Shown: one piece after another, positions 22,949 through 37,446 of the stretch
How the letters are laid out: each line of letters starts with the position of its first letter
Numbering within the stretch: the first letter of the stretch is position 1
From: Protula sp. h YS-2021
Taxonomy: Eukaryota; Annelida; Polychaeta; Sabellida; Serpulidae
Direction: 5' to 3'
Length of the DNA: 64,000 nt
NCBI GenBank assembly: GCA_949752745.1
Contig: OX457034.1
Coordinates: forward strand, 32,469,544 to 32,533,543
Position numbers and translations under genes: made by a program
The notes under the pieces: generated by a model
Database searches by the model: none
What the model saw: only the letters and a program-made list of their open reading frames with translations
Told to the model about the DNA's origin: nothing

Positions 22949-24254
22949 TATAAATAGATTTGTCTATTTCTTAGTGATTGGATGAATGATCAGATCAGTC
23001 CTGGAAAAAACTTCACAATAACTATGTAACTGTTTGATATATTTTTTTAAAGTAAACCTTTGTAACCATATACATCCTTCATGTTACCAGTTACCAATAC
23101 AAATATATGTAATGTAAGAAGCTACTAAATTTCAACTTACAATTTAGATGTTTTCAGCATTTTATTTACAGTAGACTTTGTAAACCTAAATAATTAAAAT
23201 GTACTTCTATATCCAGCCGAGTGTGAGATGTGAGAAATAATTCTGGGGTTACGGTATATACCGCCAACAACTGGAAAAATAAAAATAAATCAAGGGGTAA
23301 TGTCATTGAATGTGTGATTTGTTTTAAGAACTACAAAAAGATGTATGTATTCCATAGGTAAAAATTGTAATTTATTTCTGCATACAAACAATATGTATTT
23401 GCACCAATTATCAACTCTAAAGAAATCAGGTATTACACATATACCACCGACAAAAATGAAAATCCTGTGACTTTCTCAGTGAATTTGTGATATGGTTCAA
23501 GAGCTAGAAAGGAATGTATGTATACCTTTAGTAAAATTTGAACTTTATTTCTGGATACAAGCAATCGGTAGCTGCAACAAGTATCAACAGAAACAAATCA
23601 CCAGAAAACATTGATGTAAAAATTCAAAGGTCCAGTACATAATACGGCATATCCTCGTCTCGGACATTTGTCGTTGTCATGTATCTGCGCCGTATGTCGA
23701 ATTATGCTGACACAGTTGACGCCCCACTCTAGCGCTATTACTCTTATATTTATGACTTCCTTAAAATCTAAGCGGTTATTGTTGCAAGATCACAGATTTC
23801 AATTTAGTTCGTTCGTTGCATAGACTGCACATCCTAGCTTTTATTTTAGTGTTAATGCATGTTTAACTGGCCAGTCGTTAACTGGTCAACCGTCAATGAT
23901 GGATAATGGATTTACAGACACGTCTTGTTATATTTTCCATGTTGATCAAACCAACACAGGTTAAACAAGACCCAAACAGTCTGAGAAATCTGATAGATTC
24001 ACAGCAGGTTATATACAAATAGTGAAAATGGTTAATTTGGTGGATACGTTAAATTTTGAAAGTGGAATATCTTTAAAAGTATTGGTGATAGAGAGACGGG
24101 GATTTGACGAGGTGATATGGCGAATATGAATTATGTATGATCCAGTAGTGTTTTTAGGCCATTCTGAGCCCTTTAAATTGCACTTTTACAAAGGCAAAGT
24201 TTTCTACAGGCGAGTGTTAAATGAATGGTTTTAAGAACAGCGAGATAGTTTTTT
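22949..24254 (+). repeat. Short unit S2 (class SA)
   Basis: A 1,306-bp unit. I found no difference from S1 by eye. Confidence 0.97.
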
Positions 24255-25560
24255 TATAAATAGATTTGTCTATTTCTTAGTGATTGGATGAATGATCAGA
24301 TCAGTCCTGGAAAAAACTTCACAATAACTATGTAACTGTTTGATATATTTTTTTAAAGTAAACCTTTGTAACCATATACATCCTTCATGTTACCAGTTAC
24401 CAATACAAATATATGTAATGTAAGAAGCTACTAAATTTCAACTTACAATTTAGATGTTTTCAGCATTTTATTTACAGTAGACTTTGTAAACCTAAATAAT
24501 TAAAATGTACTTCTATATCCAGCCGAGTGTGAGATGTGAGAAATAATTCTGGGGTTACGGTATATACCGCCAACAACTGGAAAAATAAAAATAAATCAAG
24601 GGGTAATGTCATTGAATGTGTGATTTGTTTTAAGAACTACAAAAAGATGTATGTATTCCATAGGTAAAAATTGTAATTTATTTCTGCATACAAACAATAT
24701 GTATTTGCACCAATTATCAACTCTAAAGAAATCAGGTATTACACATATACCACCGACAAAAATGAAAATCCTGTGACTTTCTCAGTGAATTTGTGATATG
24801 GTTCAAGAGCTAGAAAGGAATGTATGTATACCTTTAGTAAAATTTGAACTTTATTTCTGGATACAAGCAATCGGTAGCTGCAACAAGTATCAACAGAAAC
24901 AAATCACCAGAAAACATTGATGTAAAAATTCAAAGGTCCAGTACATAATACGGCATATCCTCGTCTCGGACATTTGTCGTTGTCATGTATCTGCGCCGTA
25001 TGTCGAATTATGCTGACACAGTTGACGCCCCACTCTAGCGCTATTACTCTTATATTTATGACTTCCTTAAAATCTAAGCGGTTATTGTTGCAAGATCACA
25101 GATTTCAATTTAGTTCGTTCGTTGCATAGACTGCACATCCTAGCTTTTATTTTAGTGTTAATGCATGTTTAACTGGCCAGTCGTTAACTGGTCAACCGTC
25201 AATGATGGATAATGGATTTACAGACACGTCTTGTTATATTTTCCATGTTGATCAAACCAACACAGGTTAAACAAGACCCAAACAGTCTGAGAAATCTGAT
25301 AGATTCACAGCAGGTTATATACAAATAGTGAAAATGGTTAATTTGGTGGATACGTTAAATTTTGAAAGTGGAATATCTTTAAAAGTATTGGTGATAGAGA
25401 GACGGGGATTTGACGAGGTGATATGGCGAATATGAATTATGTATGATCCAGTAGTGTTTTTAGGCCATTCTGAGCCCTTTAAATTGCACTTTTACAAAGG
25501 CAAAGTTTTCTACAGGCGAGTGTTAAATGAATGGTTTTAAGAACAGCGAGATAGTTTTTT
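24255..25560 (+). repeat. Short unit S3 (class SA)
   Basis: A 1,306-bp unit with all SA diagnostic bases and no private change seen. Confidence 0.97.
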
Positions 25561-26866
25561 TATAAATAGATTTGTCTATTTCTTAGTGATTGGATGAATG
25601 ATCAGATCAGTCCTGGAAAAAACTTCACAATAACTATGTAACTGTTTGATATATTTTTTTAAAGTAAACCTTTGTAACCATATACATCCTTCATGTTACC
25701 AGTTACCAATACAAATATATGTAATGTAAGAAGCTACTAAATTTCAACTTACAATTTAGATGTTTTCAGCATTTTATTTACAGTAGACTTTGTAAACCTA
25801 AATAATTAAAATGTACTTCTATATCCAGCCGAGTGTGAGATGTGAGAAATAATTCTGGGGTTACGGTATATACCGCCAACAACTGGAAAAATAAAAATAA
25901 ATCAAGGGGTAATGTCATTGAATGTGTGATTTGTTTTAAGAACTACAAAAAGATGTATGTATTCCATAGGTAAAAATTGTAATTTATTTCTGCATACAAA
26001 CAATATGTATTTGCACCAATTATCAACTCTAAAGAAATCAGGTATTACACATATACCACCGACAAAAATGAAAATCCTGTGACTTTCTCAGTGAATTTGT
26101 GATATGGTTCAAGAGCTAGAAAGGAATGTATGTATACCTTTAGTAAAATTTGAACTTTATTTCTGGATACAAGCAATCGGTAGCTGCAACAAGTATCAAC
26201 AGAAACAAATCACCAGAAAACATTGATGTAAAAATTCAAAGGTCCAGTACATAATACGGCATATCCTCGTCTCGGACATTTGTCGTTGTCATGTATCTGC
26301 GCCGTATGTCGAATTATGCTGACACAGTTGACGCCCCACTCTAGCGCTATTACTCTTATATTTATGACTTCCTTAAAATCTAAGCGGTTATTGTTGCAAG
26401 ATCACAGATTTCAATTTAGTTCGTTCGTTGCATAGACTGCACATCCTAGCTTTTATTTTAGTGTTAATGCATGTTTAACTGGCCAGTCGTTAACTGGTCA
26501 ACCGTCAATGATGGATAATGGATTTACAGACACGTCTTGTTATATTTTCCATGTTGATCAAACCAACACAGGTTAAACAAGACCCAAACAGTCTGAGAAA
26601 TCTGATAGATTCACAGCAGGTTATATACAAATAGTGAAAATGGTTAATTTGGTGGATACGTTAAATTTTGAAAGTGGAATATCTTTAAAAGTATTGGTGA
26701 TAGAGAGACGGGGATTTGACGAGGTGATATGGCGAATATGAATTATGTATGATCCAGTAGTGTTTTTAGGCCATTCTGAGCCCTTTAAATTGCACTTTTA
26801 CAAAGGCAAAGTTTTCTACAGGCGAGTGTTAAATGAATGGTTTTAAGAACAGCGAGATAGTTTTTT
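25561..26866 (+). repeat. Short unit S4 (class SA)
   Basis: A 1,306-bp unit with all SA diagnostic bases. It is the last of the first SA run. Confidence 0.97.
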
Positions 26867-28172
26867 TATAAATAGATTTGTCTATTTCTTAGTGATTGGA
26901 TGAATGATCAGATCAGTCCTGGAAAAAACTTCACAATAACTATGTAACTGTTTGATATATTTTTTTAAAGTAAACCTTTGTAACCATATACATCCTTCAT
27001 GTTACCAGTTACCAATACAAATATATGTAATGTAAGAAGCTACTAAATTTCAACTTACAATTTAGATGTTTTCAGCATTTTATTTACAGTAGACTTTGTA
27101 AACCTAAATAATTAAAATGTACTTCTATTTCCAGCCGAGTGTGAGATGTGAGAAATAATTCTGGGGTTACGGTATATACCGCCAACAACTGGAAAAATAA
27201 AAATAAATCAAGGGGTAATGTCATTGAATGTGTGATTTGTTTTAAGAACTACAAAAAGATGTATGTATTCCATAGGTAAAAATTGTAATTTATTTCTGCA
27301 TACAAACAATATGTATTTGCACCAATTATCAACTCTAAAGAAATCAGGTATTACACATATACCACCGACAAAAATGAAAATCCTGTGACTTTCTCAGTGA
27401 ATTTGTGATATGGTTCAAGAGCTAGAAAGGAATGTATGTATACCTTTAGTAAAATTTGAACTTTATTTCTGGATACAAGCAATCGGTAGCTGCAACAAGT
27501 ATCAACAGAAACAAATCACCAGAAAACATTGATGTAAAAATTCAAAGGTCCAGTACATAATACGGCATATCCTCGTCTCGGACATTTGTCGTTGTCATGT
27601 ATCTGCGCCGTATGTCGAATTATGCTGACACAGTTGACGCCCCACTCTAGCGCTATTACTCTTATATTTATGACTTCCTTAAAATCTAAGCGGTTATTGT
27701 TGCAAGATCAAAGATTTCAATTTAGTTCGTTCGTTGCATAGACTGCACATCCTAGCTTTTATTTTAGTGTTAATGCATGTTTAACTGGCCAGTCGTTAAC
27801 TGGTCAACCGTCAATGATGGATAATGGATTTACAGACATGTCTTGTTATATTTTCCATGTTGATCAAACCAACACAGGTTAAACAAGACCCAAACAGTCT
27901 GAGAAATCTGATAGATTCACAGCAGGTTATATACAAATAGTGAAAATGGTTAATTTGGTGGATACGTTAAATTTTGAAAGTGGAATATCTTTAAAAGTAT
28001 TGGTGATAGAGAGACGGGGATTTGACGAGGTGATATGGCGAATATGAATTATGTATGATCCAGTAGTGTTTTTAGGCCATTCTGAGCCCTTTAAATTGCA
28101 CTTTTACAAAGGCAAAGTTTTCTACAGGCGAGTGTTAAATGAATGGTTTTAAGAACAGCGAGATAGTTTTTT
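26867..28172 (+). repeat. Short unit S5 (class SC)
   Basis: A 1,306-bp unit with T263, A845 and T973 but short-type T745 and G1048 and the short-type junction and right end. It borders L8. It is the simplest short class, separated from L11 left of the junction by no diagnostic base. Confidence 0.97.
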
Positions 28173-31100
28173 TATAAATAGATTTGTCTATTTCTTAGTG
28201 ATTGGATGAATGATCAGATCAGTCCTGGAAAAAACTTCACAATAACTATGTAACTGTTTGATATATTTTTTTAAAGTAAACCTTTGTAACCATATACATC
28301 CTTCATGTTACCAGTTACCAATACAAATATATGTAATGTAAGAAGCTACTAAATTTCAACTTACAATTTAGATGTTTTCAGCATTTTATTTACAGTAGAC
28401 TTTGTAAACCTAAATAATTAAAATGTACTTCTATTTCCAGCCGAGTGTGAGATGTGAGAAATAATTCTGGGGTTACGGTATATACCGCCAACAACTGGAA
28501 AAATAAAAATAAATCAAGGGGTAATGTCATTGAATGTGTGATTTGTTTTAAGAACTACAAAAAGATGTATGTATTCCATAGGTAAAAATTGTAATTTATT
28601 TCTGCATACAAACAATATGTATTTGCACCAATTATCAACTCTAAAGAAATCAGGTATTACACATATACCACCGACAAAAATGAAAATCCTGTGACTTTCT
28701 CAGTGAATTTGTGATATGGTTCAAGAGCTAGAAAGGAATGTATGTATACCTTTAGTAAAATTTGAACTTTATTTCTGGATACAAGCAATCGGTAGCTGCA
28801 ACAAGTATCAACAGAAACAAATCACCAGAAAACATTGATGTAAAAATTCAAAGGTCCAGTACATAATACGGCATATCCTCGTCTCGGACATTTGTCGTTG
28901 TCATGTATCTGCGCCGCATGTCGAATTATGCTGACACAGTTGACGCCCCACTCTAGCGCTATTACTCTTATATTTATGACTTCCTTAAAATCTAAGCGGT
29001 TATTGTTGCAAGATCAAAGATTTCAATTTAGTTCGTTCGTTGCATAGACTGCACATCCTAGCTTTTATTTTAGTGTTAATGCATGTTTAACTGGCCAGTC
29101 GTTAACTGGTCAACCGTCAATGATGGATAATGGATTTACAGACATGTCTTGTTATATTTTCCATGTTGATCAAACCAACACAGGTTAAACAAGACCCAAA
29201 CAGTCTGAGAAATCTGATATATTCACAGCAGGTTATATACAATTCCAGTGACATTGAAAAATGGTGTGTAAAATTACTGATAGAGAATTGAATTGGATAG
29301 AGCATTGGTTCGGTAAGCCGAAGGTCCCGAGTTCGACTCCAGCTCGGGGCGGCATGCAGGGAATTGACATTTGCTCAAATTGCCTTGGCTAAGCAAATAC
29401 AGTAGATAAGATCACCTATGAAGGAATTTAAAGTTGACGCCCACTTAGCGTTTCAGCCATCCCTTAAAAAACATTTTAGAAAGAAGTTAGTTTGGGCATC
29501 GTCCAATGACTTTCTTTATTTGAGTTGCCAAAGTCAATAAAATTATTTATTTTTAAACGATCAAAAGTTTCAGGGAGTGAACTCTGTAAAAAAAAAAAAA
29601 CAAAAAAAAAAACATAGGTTTTGCCTGTAACACTTTGGTCCCTTTTTATTCTATATTGATATTGAATGTTTCAAGTCAAACCGTAAACAAGAAGAAAAAA
29701 GTGTAAGCAACGCCTGTTTTGAAAGATTTACAATGCAGCAATAAATGTTGCAATCACTCACTTTTTCCCACACCACAATCCAATTCAGATGGGAAGGTAT
29801 GTAGTTTATAAACAGGCTCGAGCATCCATACAGATAGTGCTGTGCAGGTTATGGCAGTAATACAGTTGGCTGAAAGTTGGCTCGGGAGTGCGAGGGCGTA
29901 AGCGTTCCGGTGTTCTTCGGGACCCGGTGGATCGAGCTGGAACTCGGCTGTAGAAAGGCGAAAGGCGGCGTAAAACCCGCCCGGTATGCCGAAGCCCCGC
30001 CACTGACCAATGCACACTGTGGTTGATCATTGACGGTGGCTGGGGTGGCCGTATATACGTCTGGCAGCAAGCCATAATATATATCCTGCACTGCACGCTT
30101 CACTTTTTGTTTTTTTTTACCTTTGATTATGTTTTATTTTATCCAAGAGGTAGGTTATTGTTTCTACTTCATACAAAACTTATGCAAGATTTAATCATAT
30201 TTTATTGCTGGTGCATGCACATAGAAGGCTCTAGAATATGCACAACAGTATTCCACACTCCTCTAGTATCGCTTGTTCAATGCTCTTTCAATCCAACTGG
30301 ACAATCAAAAGCTGTGCGTCTCACACTTCTTGATCTCTCTCACACTGCTTGATCTCTTCAATCATGGCATTCTACCTACGTCAGTTGCAGAGTTACTTCG
30401 GGATTGAAGGCACAGAGTACGATCGTTGTACCTTACTAAGATCGAGGATGTATATTCAGACACCGTAATATCATACTGAATTTTACTTCAGGTTTTAAAC
30501 AAATATTAAGTAGTCTTAAAACTGTTTGATTTTACATACACCGTTTATAAGAGAATGACATTGAAGCATTAACTTTGGCCATTTTTTCTATCTTAAACCA
30601 TTTCAAAGAGAATAAAATACTCAGACAAAAGTACAGATGCTCAATAATCTTTCAGATCAAGGCAGATCGATGAACTTTCTAAAATACATAAACCTATTTT
30701 ATTGCTAAACATTAAAATATCTGCAATAAAGAAAATTTTAATGGTTATAAAAGTAAGATTGTAATGTGTGGATAAGTTTGTACAGTGTAGCTAAAGTGAA
30801 AAGGTGGTAGTAGAATTTGCAAAGTGGGGATACCTGCTTGACCTCTTCCGAGGATCATAATTTTAAAACTGATCTATGTGAAAATAAAAGAAGAAAGTTA
30901 ATTTTCCTTGGAAAATAATAAAAAGTCACATATATTGTACTTGCGATTGAAGAAAAATGGGCACGGTTGGGGAGAGGAAGAGCAAAGGAAGACGGATGTA
31001 TGTAAATGTCTTGAGTAATAATGTGAAATAGTGAAAGTGGTTAATTTGGTGGATAGGTTAAATTTTGAAAGTGGAATATCTTTAAAAGTATTGGTGATAG

Positions 31101-31263
31101 AGAGACGGGGATTTGACGAGGTGATATGGCGAATATGAATTATGTATGATCCAGTAGTGTTTTTAGGCCATTCTGAGCCCTTTAAATTGCACTTTTACAA
31201 AGGCAAAGTTTTCTACAGGCGAGTGTTAAATGAATGGTTTTAAGAACAGCGAGATAGTTTTTT
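28173..31263 (+). repeat. Long unit L8
   Basis: A 3,091-bp long-type copy with a 13 A, C, 11 A tract. It follows S5 with no transitional sequence, so the change of unit type occurs exactly in register. Confidence 0.97.
29295..29354 (+). pseudogene. tRNA-like relic, L8 copy
   Basis: No difference from the L1 copy seen. Confidence 0.6.
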
Positions 31264-34200
31264 TATAAATAGATTTGTCTATTTCTTAGTGATTGGATGA
31301 ATGATCAGATCAGTCCTGGAAAAAACTTCACAATAACTATGTAACTGTTTGATATATTTTTTTAAAGTAAACCTTTGTAACCATATACATCCTTCATGTT
31401 ACCAGTTACCAATACAAATATATGTAATGTAAGAAGCTACTAAATTTCAACTTACAATTTAGATGTTTTCAGCATTTTATTTACAGTAGACTTTGTAAAC
31501 CTAAATAATTAAAATGTACTTCTATTTCCAGCCGAGTGTGAGATGTGAGAAATAATTCTGGGGTTACGGTATATACCGCCAACAACTGGAAAAATAAAAA
31601 TAAATCAAGGGGTAATGTCATTGAATGTGTGATTTGTTTTAAGAACTACAAAAAGATGTATGTATTCCATAGGTAAAAATTGTAATTTATTTCTGCATAC
31701 AAACAATATGTATTTGCACCAATTATCAACTCTAAAGAAATCAGGTATTACACATATACCACCGACAAAAATGAAAATCCTGTGACTTTCTCAGTGAATT
31801 TGTGATATGGTTCAAGAGCTAGAAAGGAATGTATGTATACCTTTAGTAAAATTTGAACTTTATTTCTGGATACAAGCAATCGGTAGCTGCAACAAGTATC
31901 AACAGAAACAAATCACCAGAAAACATTGATGTAAAAATTCAAAGGTCCAGTACATAATACGGCATATCCTCGTCTCGGACATTTGTCGTTGTCATGTATC
32001 TGCGCCGCATGTCGAATTATGCTGACACAGTTGACGCCCCACTCTAGCGCTATTACTCTTATATTTATGACTTCCTTAAAATCTAAGCGGTTATTGTTGC
32101 AAGATCAAAGATTTCAATTTAGTTCGTTCGTTGCATAGACTGCACATCCTAGCTTTTATTTTAGTGTTAATGCATGTTTAACTGGCCAGTCGTTAACTGG
32201 TCAACCGTCAATGATGGATAATGGATTTACAGACATGTCTTGTTATATTTTCCATGTTGATCAAACCAACACAGGTTAAACAAGACCCAAACAGTCTGAG
32301 AAATCTGATATATTCACAGCAGGTTATATACAATTCCAGTGACATTGAAAAATGGTGTGTAAAATTACTGATAGAGAATTGAATTGGATAGAGCATTGGT
32401 TCGGTAAGCCGAAGGTCCCGAGTTCGACTCCAGCTCGGGGCGGCATGCAGGGAATTGACATTTGCTCAAATTGCCTTGGCTAAGCAAATACAGTAGATAA
32501 GATCACCTATGAAGGAATTTAAAGTTGACGCCCACTTAGCGTTTCAGCCATCCCTTAAAAAACATTTTAGAAAGAAGTTAGTTTGGGCATCGTCCAATGA
32601 CTTTCTTTATTTGAGTTGCCAAAGTCAATAAAATTATTTATTTTTAAACGATCAAAAGTTTCAGGGAGTGAACTCTGTAAAAAAAAAAAAACAAAAAAAA
32701 AAACATAGGTTTTGCCTGTAACACTTTGGTCCCTTTTTATTCTATATTGATATTGAATGTTTCAAGTCAAACCGTAAACAAGAAGAAAAAAGTGTAAGCA
32801 ACGCCTGTTTTGAAAGATTTACAATGCAGCAATAAATGTTGCAATCACTCACTTTTTCCCACACCACAATCCAATTCAGATGGGAAGGTATGTAGTTTAT
32901 AAACAGGCTCGAGCATCCATACAGATAGTGCTGTGCAGGTTATGGCAGTAATACAGTTGGCTGAAAGTTGGCTCGGGAGTGCGAGGGCGTAAGCGTTCCG
33001 GTGTTCTTCGGGACCCGGTGGATCGAGCTGGAACTCGGCTGTAGAAAGGCGAAAGGCGGCGTAAAACCCGCCCGGTATGCCGAAGCCCCGCCACTGACCA
33101 ATGCACACTGTGGTTGATCATTGACGGTGGCTGGGGTGGCCGTATATACGTCTGGCAGCAAGCCATAATATATATCCTGCACTGCACGCTTCACTTTTTG
33201 TTTTTTTTTACCTTTGATTATGTTTTATTTTATCCAAGAGGTAGGTTATTGTTTCTACTTCATACAAAACTTATGCAAGATTTAATCATATTTTATTGCT
33301 GGTGCATGCACATAGAAGGCTCTAGAATATGCACAACAGTATTCCACACTCCTCTAGTATCGCTTGTTCAATGCTCTTTCAATCCAACTGGACAATCAAA
33401 AGCTGTGCGTCTCACACTTCTTGATCTCTCTCACACTGCTTGATCTCTTCAATCATGGCATTCTACCTACGTCAGTTGCAGAGTTACTTCGGGATTGAAG
33501 GCACAGAGTACGATCGTTGTACCTTACTAAGATCGAGGATGTATATTCAGACACCGTAATATCATACTGAATTTTACTTCAGGTTTTAAACAAATATTAA
33601 GTAGTCTTAAAACTGTTTGATTTTACATACACCGTTTATAAGAGAATGACATTGAAGCATTAACTTTGGCCATTTTTTCTATCTTAAACCATTTCAAAGA
33701 GAATAAAATACTCAGACAAAAGTACAGATGCTCAATAATCTTTCAGATCAAGGCAGATCGATGAACTTTCTAAAATACATAAACCTATTTTATTGCTAAA
33801 CATTAAAATATCTGCAATAAAGAAAATTTTAATGGTTATAAAAGTAAGATTGTAATGTGTGGATAAGTTTGTACAGTGTAGCTAAAGTGAAAAGGTGGTA
33901 GTAGAATTTGCAAAGTGGGGATACCTGCTTGACCTCTTCCGAGGATCATAATTTTAAAACTGATCTATGTGAAAATAAAAGAAGAAAGTTAATTTTCCTT
34001 GGAAAATAATAAAAAGTCACATATATTGTACTTGCGATTGAAGAAAAATGGGCACGGTTGGGGAGAGGAAGAGCAAAGGAAGACGGATGTATGTAAATGT
34101 CTTGAGTAATAATGTGAAATAGTGAAAGTGGTTAATTTGGTGGATAGGTTAAATTTTGAAAGTGGAATATCTTTAAAAGTATTGGTGATAGAGAGACGGG

Positions 34201-34354
34201 GATTTGACGAGGTGATATGGCGAATATGAATTATGTATGATCCAGTAGTGTTTTTAGGCCATTCTGAGCCCTTTAAATTGCACTTTTACAAAGGCAAAGT
34301 TTTCTACAGGCGAGTGTTAAATGAATGGTTTTAAGAACAGCGAGATAGTTTTTT
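31264..34354 (+). repeat. Long unit L9
   Basis: A 3,091-bp long-type copy with the same tract lengths as L8 and no private substitution seen. Confidence 0.97.
32386..32445 (+). pseudogene. tRNA-like relic, L9 copy
   Basis: No difference from the L1 copy seen. Confidence 0.6.
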
Positions 34355-37300
34355 TATAAATAGATTTGTCTATTTCTTAGTGATTGGATGAATGATCAGA
34401 TCAGTCCTGGAAAAAACTTCACAATAACTATGTAACTGTTTGATATATTTTTTTAAAGTAAACCTTTGTAACCATATACATCCTTCATGTTACCAGTTAC
34501 CAATACAAATATATGTAATGTAAGAAGCTACTAAATTTCAACTTACAATTTAGATGTTTTCAGCATTTTATTTACAGTAGACTTTGTAAACCTAAATAAT
34601 TAAAATGTACTTCTATTTCCAGCCGAGTGTGAGATGTGAGAAATAATTCTGGGGTTACGGTATATACCGCCAACAACTGGAAAAATAAAAATAAATCAAG
34701 GGGTAATGTCATTGAATGTGTGATTTGTTTTAAGAACTACAAAAAGATGTATGTATTCCATAGGTAAAAATTGTAATTTATTTCTGCATACAAATAATAT
34801 GTATTTGCACCAATTATCAACTCTAAAGAAATCAGGTATTACACATATACCACCGACAAAAATGAAAATCCTGTGACTTTCTCAGTGAATTTGTGATATG
34901 GTTCAAGAGCTAGAAAGGAATGTATGTATACCTTTAGTAAAATTTGAACTTTATTTCTGGATACAAGCAATCGGTAGCTGCAACAAGTATCAACAGAAAC
35001 AAATCACCAGAAAACATTGATGTAAAAATTCAAAGGTCCAGTACATAATACGGCATATCCTCGTCTCGGACATTTGTCGTTGTCATGTATCTGCGCCGCA
35101 TGTCGAATTATGCTGACACAGTTGACGCCCCACTCTAGCGCTATTACTCTTATATTTATGACTTCCTTAAAATCTAAGCGGTTATTGTTGCAAGATCAAA
35201 GATTTCAATTTAGTTCGTTCGTTGCATAGACTGCACATCCTAGCTTTTATTTTAGTGTTAATGCATGTTTAACTGGCCAGTCGTTAACTGGTCAACCGTC
35301 AATGATGGATAATGGATTTACAGACATGTCTTGTTATATTTTCCATGTTGATCAAACCAACACAGGTTAAACAAGACCCAAACAGTCTGAGAAATCTGAT
35401 ATATTCACAGCAGGTTATATACAATTCCAGTGACATTGAAAAATGGTGTGTAAAATTACTGATAGAGAATTGAATTGGATAGAGCATTGGTTCGGTAAGC
35501 CGAAGGTCCCGAGTTCGACTCCAGCTCGGGGCGGCATGCAGGGAATTGACATTTGCTCAAATTGCCTTGGCTAAGCAAATACAGTAGATAAGATCACCTA
35601 TGAAGGAATTTAAAGTTGACGCCCACTTAGCGTTTCAGCCATCCCTTAAAAAACATTTTAGAAAGAAGTTAGTTTGGGCATCGTCCAATGACTTTCTTTA
35701 TTTGAGTTGCCAAAGTCAATAAAATTATTTATTTTTAAACGATCAAAAGTTTCAGGGAGTGAACTCTGTAAAAGAAAAAAAACAAAAAAAAAAAACATAG
35801 GTTTTGCCTGTAACACTTTGGTCCCTTTTTATTCTATATTGATATTGAATGTTTCAAGTCAAACCGTAAACAAGAAGAAAAAAGTGTAAGCAACGCCTGT
35901 TTTGAAAGATTTACAATGCAGCAATAAATGTTGCAATCACTCACTTTTTCCCACACCACAATCCAATTCAGATGGGAAGGTATGTAGTTTATAAACAGGC
36001 TCGAGCATCCATACAGATAGTGCTGTGCAGGTTATGGCAGTAATACAGTTGGCTGAAAGTTGGCTCGGGAGTGCGAGGGCGTAAGCGTTCCGGTGTTCTT
36101 CGGGACCCGGTGGATCGAGCTGGAACTCGGCTGTAGAAAGGCGAAAGGCGGCGTAAAACCCGCCCGGTATGCCGAAGCCCCGCCACTGACCAATGCACAC
36201 TGTGGTTGATCATTGACGGTGGCTGGGGTGGCCGTATATACGTCTGGCAGCAAGCCATAATATATATCCTGCACTGCACGCTTCACTTTTTGTTTTTTTT
36301 TACCTTTGATTATGTTTTATTTTATCCAAGAGGTAGGTTATTGTTTCTACTTCATACAAAACTTATGCAAGATTTAATCATATTTTATTGCTGGTGCATG
36401 CACATAGAAGGCTCTAGAATATGCACAACAGTATTCCACACTCCTCTAGTATCGCTTGTTCAATGCTCTTTCAATCCAACTGGACAATCAAAAGCTGTGC
36501 GTCTCACACTTCTTGATCTCTCTCACACTGCTTGATCTCTTCAATCATGGCATTCTACCTACGTCAGTTGCAGAGTTACTTCGGGATTGAAGGCACAGAG
36601 TACGATCGTTGTACCTTACTAAGATCGAGGATGTATATTCAGACACCGTAATATCATACTGAATTTTACTTCAGGTTTTAAACAAATATTAAGTAGTCTT
36701 AAAACTGTTTGATTTTACATACACCGTTTATAAGAGAATGACATTGAAGCATTAACTTTGGCCATTTTTTCTATCTTAAACCATTTCAAAGAGAATAAAA
36801 TACTCAGACAAAAGTACAGATGCTCAATAATCTTTCAGATCAAGGCAGATCGATGAACTTTCTAAAATACATAAACCTATTTTATTGCTAAACATTAAAA
36901 TATCTGCAATAAAGAAAATTTTAATGGTTATAAAAGTAAGATTGTAATGTGTGGATAAGTTTGTACAGTGTAGCTAAAGTGAAAAGGTGGTAGTAGAATT
37001 TGCAAAGTGGGGATACCTGCTTGACCTCTTCCGAGGATCATAATTTTAAAACTGATCTATGTGAAAATAAAAGAAGAAAGTTAATTTTCCTTGGAAAATA
37101 ATAAAAAGTCACATATATTGTACTTGCGATTGAAGAAAAATGGGCACGGTTGGGGAGAGGAAGAGCAAAGGAAGACGGATGTATGTAAATGTCTTGAGTA
37201 ATAATGTGAAATAGTGAAAGTGGTTAATTTGGTGGATAGGTTAAATTTTGAAAGTGGAATATCTTTAAAAGTATTGGTGATAGAGAGACGGGGATTTGAC

Positions 37301-37446
37301 GAGGTGATATGGCGAATATGAATTATGTATGATCCAGTAGTGTTTTTAGGCCATTCTGAGCCCTTTAAATTGCACTTTTACAAAGGCAAAGTTTTCTACA
37401 GGCGAGTGTTAAATGAATGGTTTTAAGAACAGCGAGATAGTTTTTT
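34355..37446 (+). repeat. Long unit L10, borders a short block
   Basis: A 3,092-bp copy carrying L7's private T at offset 441 (34795) and the same G-interrupted A-rich tract near 35770-35795. It precedes SA units, as L7 does. Confidence 0.97.
35477..35536 (+). pseudogene. tRNA-like relic, L10 copy
   Basis: No difference from the L1 copy seen. Confidence 0.6.

Larger units (their letters stand above)
21643..28172 (+). repeat. Block of five short units (S1-S5)
   Basis: Five consecutive 1,306-bp units. S1-S4 are class SA: A at offset 263, C at 845 and C at 973. S5 is class SC: T263, A845 and T973. All five share T745 and G1048 and the internal junction at offset 1070. The block sits between L7 and L8. 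Confidence 0.97.
18551..34354 (+). repeat. Higher-order block L7-S1..S5-L8-L9
   Basis: This 15,804-bp segment begins with L7. From 34355 the pattern restarts with L10, which shares L7's two private variants, then five SA units (four in the first copy), then an SC unit (S11, matching S5). The shared order and private variants point to duplication of a multi-unit segment, followed by gain or loss of one SA unit and different events after the SC unit. The exact borders of the duplication cannot be set because neighbouring long units are nearly identical. Confidence 0.65.
28173..37446 (+). repeat. Block of three long units (L8-L10)
   Basis: Long units of 3091, 3091 and 3092 bp, all with long-type diagnostic bases. 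L10 differs from L8 and L9 by carrying the same private variants as L7. Confidence 0.97.
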
